From a virus: a stretch of 27,196 bases of DNA. The stretch spans positions 1-27,196 of IMG/VR virus record IMGVR_UViG_3300025133_000510; one strand, given 5' to 3'. Each line of letters starts with the position of its first letter. The first letter of the stretch is position 1. The notes below the pieces were generated by a model. The model was not told the origin of the DNA. It did no database searches and saw only the letters and a program-made list of their open reading frames with translations. The position numbers and the translations under genes are program-made. Below, piece after piece: positions 22,701-27,196 of this stretch.

Positions 22701-24498
22701 GTCCTCTGTATTCAAAGGTCCAACCTGGATTATCTCTAAGTAGCAGATACTCTGACTCACCCTCAATATGAACAGTTCCAGTCATATAGGTGTCGTCTTC
22801 CATTCTATGCCACGGTCCCTCATATACTACATCAGTGGGAACCAAGTTATGAACAGCACCGTCTATCAAAATCTGCTTACCTGGATAGTATAAGGTGGCC
22901 CCCAGACCCCCAGGAGGAGTCCCACCAACAGGAGTCCCTATACCTCCTGGACCCGCATAAACAGCCGAGGCTTCTACGAACTGGGGACCTGGGTGCTTAT
23001 CTCCTGCAAAGATAAAGTTCTCAGGAAACTCATACAGAAGTTCCTCTATGATTCTGTCTACTGACAGCCTCAGATTTTCATCCATATCGTCGGAGCTATG
23101 CCTCGATAACCCTAAATCAGTAGCTTTCTGGGGTGTAAACTCAGTAAATCCTCCGTCAAAGAAGCTAGAGTCCGTAGCCAAAGCGTAATAAAGCATATTG
23201 GGAAGATATGATTCCCAAAGCTCACTAATAGCAGTGCCGCTTACGTTAAAAACGTCAGCACCAAATAAGGCATCCACAAACATTTGTATGGATTTCTTAG
23301 TACCCTTTGCCTTATAGATATCAACGGCATTTCTTAGTTGAAGTCTCCAACGTGAGGGGTCGTCTCCTAGAAGCTTCCACCCAATAAGCTCTCCCAGAAG
23401 TTCTAGAAAAGAATCAGGGCAGTTCTCAATATCAATAAGAGTTGATAACTCCTCCGACTCGCTCTCCCTATCTGCTAAGGAGAAAGAGATGGCCTTTAGA
23501 AATCTGTAGAGAGGACCCTTACTCTCCTCATCTGTAATCAAAGACCCCTTGTCACTTGAATTACTTGATGTGTCCATGTAGTTTTGTAAGCTAGTCTTAA
23601 CATGGTCATCTTGTAAATCATAAAAAGAAGGAGAATATAAAATATCAACAAGGGTGTGCAGTCTACTCTCTAACTGAGTACCACTTACATGCGGTCCTGC
23701 TGAAGTAGCTAAAGAAGAGACATAATTATCAGGAACCAGATTAGCATCAATGGATGATAAGCTACTGTAGTTTCTCCACAAATAGGATTCGAGAATTCTA
23801 ATACAATCAGACAAACTTATGGACTTACCAAAATATAAATTACTTGCTATAAGTTTAGCTACTTCAGCAGATGTGGAGTATGAATCATGAGTAACAGGGT
23901 CTTTTCTATTAAGAAAGTATAACCATGATAACTTTTGAATTAAAAACTTGTGAGTACCTGATGAATCAGCGGAAAACGCAGCATTAGTTAGATCAGGAAT
24001 TCCGCTATCAGGCTCAGGACAAGATACAGACGGAAGGAAAGTTCCACTAATGTAAGTTAGGAACTCTGCACTGGTAGCATATTGACTATAAGCTTTTCCT
24101 AAAGGATACAAAATATCTCTTTGAAAAACATTTGGGGTAATATTAGTGAGTTGGTTTTGTGATATAAAGAATCGTGATAACCCATTTATAGCATCAATAC
24201 CACTAAGGGATAGGTCGTTAGGGATAGAGGACACTGGGAGAGCGGCAGCAGCGTTCTCACATAATACTATGTGAGAATTTAAAAGTTGATCTATCTGAGA
24301 AACTCCTGCTCCACTTAAGTCTAGATCGTCTTGAATGTAGAAGATAGGAGTTATTAACTCTACGGCTTTTATAAAGTTTCTTTTAAAGTAAGCTCTGGGA
24401 TTATCCCTATCTTTTACAGTATTACCCGTACTAGTACTATTGATTGTTACATTAGTCTTGGTGAAGGGATCTTTTTTTATTATCCTGCGTGTTGACAT
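19789..24498 (-). CDS. Very large baseplate wedge protein, gp7 / P2 gpI-like
   Basis: A 1569-residue protein. Around residues 345-430 it carries the hallmark of P2 gpI-type tail proteins: a Cys-Pro followed by FLELLGELIGWKLLGDD, an Arg-Leu stretch, then AVDIYKAKGTKKSIQ. Together with the J/gp6-like gene just upstream (TAATG overlap) this is the J-I pair of contractile tails, corresponding to gp6-gp7 in T4. It is much longer than T4 gp7 (1032) and P2 gpI (176). A Gly/Pro loop lies at about 515-545, and a Pro-rich linker with paired Cys near 1370-1410 precedes a C-terminal domain of about 170 residues. It would form the wedge arm joining gp6 to peripheral fibres. No convincing ribosome site; translation is likely coupled to gp6. 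Confidence 0.82.
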   Translation of the reverse strand: MSTRRIIKKDPFTKTNVTINSTSTGNTVKDRDNPRAYFKRNFIKAVELITPIFYIQDDLDLSGAGVSQIDQLLNSHIVLCENAAAALPVSSIPNDLSLSGIDAINGLSRFFISQNQLTNITPNVFQRDILYPLGKAYSQYATSAEFLTYISGTFLPSVSCPEPDSGIPDLTNAAFSADSSGTHKFLIQKLSWLYFLNRKDPVTHDSYSTSAEVAKLIASNLYFGKSISLSDCIRILESYLWRNYSSLSSIDANLVPDNYVSSLATSAGPHVSGTQLESRLHTLVDILYSPSFYDLQDDHVKTSLQNYMDTSSNSSDKGSLITDEESKGPLYRFLKAISFSLADRESESEELSTLIDIENCPDSFLELLGELIGWKLLGDDPSRWRLQLRNAVDIYKAKGTKKSIQMFVDALFGADVFNVSGTAISELWESYLPNMLYYALATDSSFFDGGFTEFTPQKATDLGLSRHSSDDMDENLRLSVDRIIEELLYEFPENFIFAGDKHPGPQFVEASAVYAGPGGIGTPVGGTPPGGLGATLYYPGKQILIDGAVHNLVPTDVVYEGPWHRMEDDTYMTGTVHIEGESEYLLLRDNPGWTFEYRGQIHSNPPWEMEKYYRNCTITSNFLKAVKRKLICFGVTEVFAQHVLDYIKEHVTETTELTTISNGWLMFTPSATTPLNFSSVVANIQDRTPNPINYLSLWNGKSSHFKIVFNASSFDFTNRLAKHNTGRGVQQVLRTLDQVIPAHSIPEAILDVSSVADGPAPEIASKTCTRMSPYTSVSDGYYDASTSLHGFGACATDVGADRTTFKRSEVDSSYESRFTRNNFLSLPRNAIRRRSFKSSLPLQGVTLRDGKGTPGNVSLSAVGFTSSIGCMPLGFVPSAMSFESVPLKSDPAFGFGNLLDTSAISEVWGICENLHSSNTYFEVDTSNTFPSRGKTSPAPSACFNFLLRDNLNPMIGLMHKVLRFDKLTEASSIVSGYYNTDGSVNVNWDVSSPKISPVDLSSWHKYTYLDIVGSIANQLEESEISNNSLNNLIHFKFGKKLNKFYNEWLDFYNGDGLNLNYKTNTGPDILTHTYGPYIYNYNFSVDGSAIGTDGIGKRLVASSLDFASEVDICWGGGSGVLSPSGGVHGSSLGSVSADATDDIYVQDYEWRNEHLVSSIEFIDTSGSESDLFQNPTFSLIRLDRSNDESQSKGTPDWGSNRFLVDNLLIKHIRPANQNRLPRLKVKINPASTDNTRNFLIPDHDYNLKIDALNMDLTGMRLGGQKLGVWIHTKTQTLLDRNKDGSYTSSKYVWSYTPKGAWEKTKVSMISGESTTRNTPTPFVDDSPMVIEGIGANGVNTVKSLSHTYQFPSMSVLDSQKEPPTAVTVVTPESCRNQSPPTPVATGAGPPPVSPDPRLGCAPEKKGPISKVNTLMFNSINIPFNTNNWVLSDEFCGCSTFDKRKMSTQGQSNLHTTSQEYFIEIFAFTPDESKFILFNKIEMEDLTWKDAASVERELTEYSLQAKDLRTAFEFYNYLRDGVASRDAFSTSSVFEASGGSRINYRSDPAMYVSAISSGHNQLTSIEIKES

Positions 24499-26123
24499 TA
24501 AACTTCTACTACATTAATTGAAAAGTTATTGAGTTGTATTATCTCATTGAAATCTACTTTAATAGATTCTCCTATATTATCTATAGTGGCATATCTTACA
24601 TCTGGTAACTGAAAAATTCGTCTCGCCAAGTCAGCAGAGATAAATTCCTTTCCAAAATCTGTGTTATCAACATGGAAGAAATCTAATATCTCAAAAGCAA
24701 CTTGAGCCTTAATATCTTCTTCCTTAGCTGTTAATTCTTTATCTATCCTCACTGTCATAACCAAATCAAGGGTTCTAATGACACCATCAGCGATTACAAC
24801 GTGATCAGTTAGCATTTTCTTAACCTCTATCTCAGTTAATAGATCCTTCTTAAACTGAGGAGTGGCTCGTGATAATTGAAGATCATTAGCTTTCTCTAGG
24901 ACATAAACGTCAATTATATTAGCAGAACTATAAGCGTCTCTGGTTACTGCTGTTGCTTTCCCGATAGTTCCTTGGTTACTTTGAAAAGTATTAGCAAAAG
25001 TAATGTAATCTTCTAAGGTTACTACTCTGTCCTGCCTCTTGAATGTGTAGGGAGCCCACTTCTTAGCATGTTCAACAGTTTCTGCTTCTTGACCTCCAAT
25101 ACCTGGTGTAGTGTTCTCTAAAGTCCACTCTAAAGTTTTAGAAGTTGTCCCCTCAAACCCAGTTATCTGAACATTCATAGCTTCCTTAGAAAGGTTGCCT
25201 CTTGACCCGCCACCAACCCTATAGATAATTGTGAACTCAGAGTTTTCTGAGGGACTTATTCCTAAAATGCCATCCCCAAATATAACAGTAGCCCCATAAG
25301 ACTCATCATACACAGTTTGAAATACTTTGTCTCCTTCGCCAGAAGCAGAGAACATTTTAGGAACTTCTCTGTACCTTCCAGTGGCCTCTGCATTGTAGAC
25401 ATCAGTGACAAAGACCTCAACACTACCATCTACTATGGGAGCGTCCGTCAGCGTTATGGTCTTTACACCCTCCGTAGTGTTGAATATGCCCCTCTGAACA
25501 GTCAAGGCACCCTCTACTAATGCTATATTGGAAAAGAGCGAACTCGTGTCATTGGCTGCATCAGAGACGGGGATGGTAAGAGTTGCTAACTCATCAGTTA
25601 AACCCTCTAAAGTACCGTCTGCTGCGACTCTGTACATAGTATAACTTACAGGAGCCGCATCCTGCTCAGAGATAATGGAGTATACCCTGTTGGCGGGGGG
25701 GAATGTTAGAGTAGTTACATCTCCATCAGTAAAAGGATTAGTAGAAGTACCTTTAGTACTTGTTATTTGAGCACCCATAGCTGCTGCTTTGGGTCCTAAC
25801 AGTCTAACTCCAATAAGCTCTAATAGTTTTCTAAGATTTCTTCTATTCTTTACTGTTCTTATAAAGTGCTCATTAGCAATCATATCCGTCTTTAATGAGT
25901 TAACAGCCCCCATATAAGAAACAAGTTCAATAAGCATCATTCCTAAATCAGATTCAGAAAAGTTTTGGTAATCTAAGGGGTATACTGATTTTATATAAGA
26001 TATCAGCCCGTCCCGTATATCCAAAAAATCATTAGCAGCAAAGTTAATGAAGTCTATTTTTTTTCTATCTGGTATCGTAACCAGTTTTAAGAAATCAGAG
26101 TCTACAGTTCCCGAAAATGTCAT
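24498..26123 (-). CDS. 6: Baseplate wedge protein (T4 gp6 / baseplate J-like)
   Basis: A 541-residue protein forming the wedge ring around the tail hub. Residues 54-105 hold the N-terminal family signature (ESDLGMMLIELVSYMGAVNS, then ANEHFIRTVKNRRNLRKLLE). Around 278-315 is the baseplate-J core: FGDGILGISPSENSEFTIIY followed by RVGGGSRGNL. The C-terminal part (about 440-541) has the RTLDLVMTVRIDKELTAKEE stretch and a final strand pair usual for gp6. T4 gp6 is 660 residues, so this is a shorter version. The ATG overlaps the gp25 stop (ATGA), and GGGAG lies about ten bases upstream. The gp25-gp6 pairing is conserved across contractile injection systems. Confidence 0.92.
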   Translation of the reverse strand: MTFSGTVDSDFLKLVTIPDRKKIDFINFAANDFLDIRDGLISYIKSVYPLDYQNFSESDLGMMLIELVSYMGAVNSLKTDMIANEHFIRTVKNRRNLRKLLELIGVRLLGPKAAAMGAQITSTKGTSTNPFTDGDVTTLTFPPANRVYSIISEQDAAPVSYTMYRVAADGTLEGLTDELATLTIPVSDAANDTSSLFSNIALVEGALTVQRGIFNTTEGVKTITLTDAPIVDGSVEVFVTDVYNAEATGRYREVPKMFSASGEGDKVFQTVYDESYGATVIFGDGILGISPSENSEFTIIYRVGGGSRGNLSKEAMNVQITGFEGTTSKTLEWTLENTTPGIGGQEAETVEHAKKWAPYTFKRQDRVVTLEDYITFANTFQSNQGTIGKATAVTRDAYSSANIIDVYVLEKANDLQLSRATPQFKKDLLTEIEVKKMLTDHVVIADGVIRTLDLVMTVRIDKELTAKEEDIKAQVAFEILDFFHVDNTDFGKEFISADLARRIFQLPDVRYATIDNIGESIKVDFNEIIQLNNFSINVVEV

Positions 26124-26611
26124 TTTAATACAACTCCCACATCAAATATCTCACGAGTCTCGTCCTTTAGCTGTACCGTTAGCACAATATCCAGCTGACC
26201 TAATGCTGACTCGTTCTCTCTTACAATAAGGTTTAGTATTTTTACGTTCTTAGCGTACTTTACAATTCCTTCTATAATAAAATCTCTAATAATTCTAACC
26301 AAAATTTCATCAAGAGGCTCAAATAAGAATCTACGAATAGCTAACCCAAAATCAGGAAGCATCACTCTTTCGCCCTTTTCCGTAAGTAAAAGCTGTCTTA
26401 AATTATTACGAACTAAATTAACCCCGCTGTGAGCATTGTAATAATTAGATTTATTATTCTTATTAATATTAGTTCCTACTATAGAATTAGCAGGATTTTG
26501 CCCAATAGGGTAATTCAACCCAAGCACTTTTTCTGTTCTTGATCTTACTAAACTCTTAGTAGGGACTGTGGGAGTAACCCCATATCTGTTATTTTCTGTT
26601 GTTACAGCCAC
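26120..26611 (-). CDS. 25: Baseplate wedge protein (T4 gp25-like)
   Basis: A 163-residue protein of the gp25/GPW sheath-initiator family, which sits at the wedge core beside gp6. Residues 69-102 carry the core signature: NLRQLLLTEKGERVMLPDFG followed by LAIRRFLFEPLDE, including the strictly recognisable EKGER...PDFG and FEP motifs. About 35 residues are added at the N-terminus relative to T4 gp25 (132). The start is GTG at 26611-26609, with GGAGGT at 26622-26617 five bases away, and shares its first base with the TAG of the previous gene; the next in-frame ATG falls inside the core motif, so GTG is the only sensible start. Confidence 0.94.
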   Translation of the reverse strand: MAVTTENNRYGVTPTVPTKSLVRSRTEKVLGLNYPIGQNPANSIVGTNINKNNKSNYYNAHSGVNLVRNNLRQLLLTEKGERVMLPDFGLAIRRFLFEPLDEILVRIIRDFIIEGIVKYAKNVKILNLIVRENESALGQLDIVLTVQLKDETREIFDVGVVLK

Positions 26612-27196
26612 TACCCACCTCCCAGTACAATATTATTAAAGAATCCTTTTTGAGCGTTAAAATTCTTGAGAATCTCAGAAGAAACTAACGCCTTATTATA
26701 TAGCTTAACACTACCAACAAAGCCCTTAAGACCACTTGTTATTCCACCATACTCCGTACCAAGGAAATTCATACCCTCAAAGGAATCCGTCTTACCTAAT
26801 TCTATAGTCGTCATACCGTCAGTATAACCCCCTCCAATTATCCAAGGAGTAAACATAGACCCCTGAGGACCATTCCAATACCAGAAATCAGCCCAACCTA
26901 ACTGCGTAGGATCATGGTAACTAATAGGAGAAGCAGGAAGTGTTGTTGCATATATCTTTCTATAATGAAAACTATTACCAGCTACAGGGCTGGGGATCTG
27001 AAGCCCAGGTTTTCTTCCAAATGTAGAAAGATAATTTTGAGATTTCAGTAAAACTCCATCTAAGTATATAGAGACCTCCCCATGCCCCTCGTCTGCTAAA
27101 GGATCACCAGTTATAGTAACAAGCTTAAAGGATGAAGAAACGTCACCTATTCCATCTGAGGCATCAACGGACATGTGGTAATAACCAGGAGTTCCC
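26611..27196 (-). CDS. LamG/concanavalin A-like domain protein, C-terminal part (runs off window)
   Basis: The frame stays open to the window edge (residues GTPGYYH precede the first in-frame ATG at 27174), so this is the 3' end of a larger gene and 27174 is probably not its start. The visible 195 residues look like most of a LamG or concanavalin A-like jelly roll: YYHMSVDA at the beginning, GEVSIYLDGVLL in the middle, and the typical ending FVGSVKLYNKALVSSEIL followed by NF. Such domains bind glycans or serve as decorations on virion proteins. The gene ends in a one-base overlap with gp25, so it belongs to the same transcript; a tail or fibre-surface role is likely. Which virion protein it caps is not visible here. 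Confidence 0.8.
   Translation of the reverse strand, partial: GTPGYYHMSVDASDGIGDVSSSFKLVTITGDPLADEGHGEVSIYLDGVLLKSQNYLSTFGRKPGLQIPSPVAGNSFHYRKIYATTLPASPISYHDPTQLGWADFWYWNGPQGSMFTPWIIGGGYTDGMTTIELGKTDSFEGMNFLGTEYGGITSGLKGFVGSVKLYNKALVSSEILKNFNAQKGFFNNIVLGGG

Noticed and set aside
25695-25701. Run of seven G in the gp6-like gene as a frameshift site
   Set aside because: It encodes an ordinary Pro-Pro in a continuous, well-conserved frame; no alternative frame product is visible.

Overview
This window looks like the late structural region of a tailed phage with a contractile tail, distantly related to T4 (T4 superfamily, 'far-T4' rather than a close T4 relative). The anchors are recognisable on the minus strand: a gp25-like and a gp6/J-like baseplate wedge protein, a gp7/gpI-like wedge protein, a gp21-like prohead protease, a gp22-like scaffold and a gp23-like major capsid protein. 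The DNA is AT-rich (roughly 40% G+C by eye). Every gene I can support reads right to left, with tiny gaps or stop/start overlaps of the ATGA or TAATG kind. I saw no tRNA, CRISPR array, insertion sequence or plus-strand gene. An aquatic host is plausible from the style of the genes, but nothing in the sequence proves it.

Layout in transcription order (from 27196 down to 1): (1) 27196-24498, the end of a LamG-like lectin-fold protein open at the window edge, then gp25 and gp6 homologues. (2) 24498-17283, a very large gp7/P2-gpI-like wedge protein followed by three tandem genes of related sequence, probably baseplate or fibre-attachment proteins. (3) 17279-8401, three large virion proteins: a 1213-aa beta-helix spike-like protein, a 954-aa structural protein sharing an N-terminal anchor motif with it, and a 786-aa protein with a Gly/Pro-repeat segment. 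(4) 8304-3529, seven unrecognised, low-complexity, highly charged proteins lying exactly where T4 carries small prohead-core genes, just before gene 21. (5) 3515-588, the head module: protease, scaffold, major capsid protein. (6) 587-1, a strong hairpin terminator, a small Lys-rich protein and the start of another virion protein that leaves the window.

How it fits together: wedge proteins gp25, gp6 and gp7/gpI would build the baseplate periphery, and the paralogues and large fibre/spike proteins would decorate it. The scaffold and protease would build and mature the gp23 shell. Visible late regulation is a perfect T4-type late promoter box (TATAAATA) just before the scaffold gene, which also decides its start codon, and an intrinsic terminator straight after the capsid gene. 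The most novel part is the seven-gene low-complexity cluster: by position, charge and candidate (L/I)xE cleavage sites near several N-termini it may encode prohead-core or internal head proteins processed by the gp21-like protease. That is inference.
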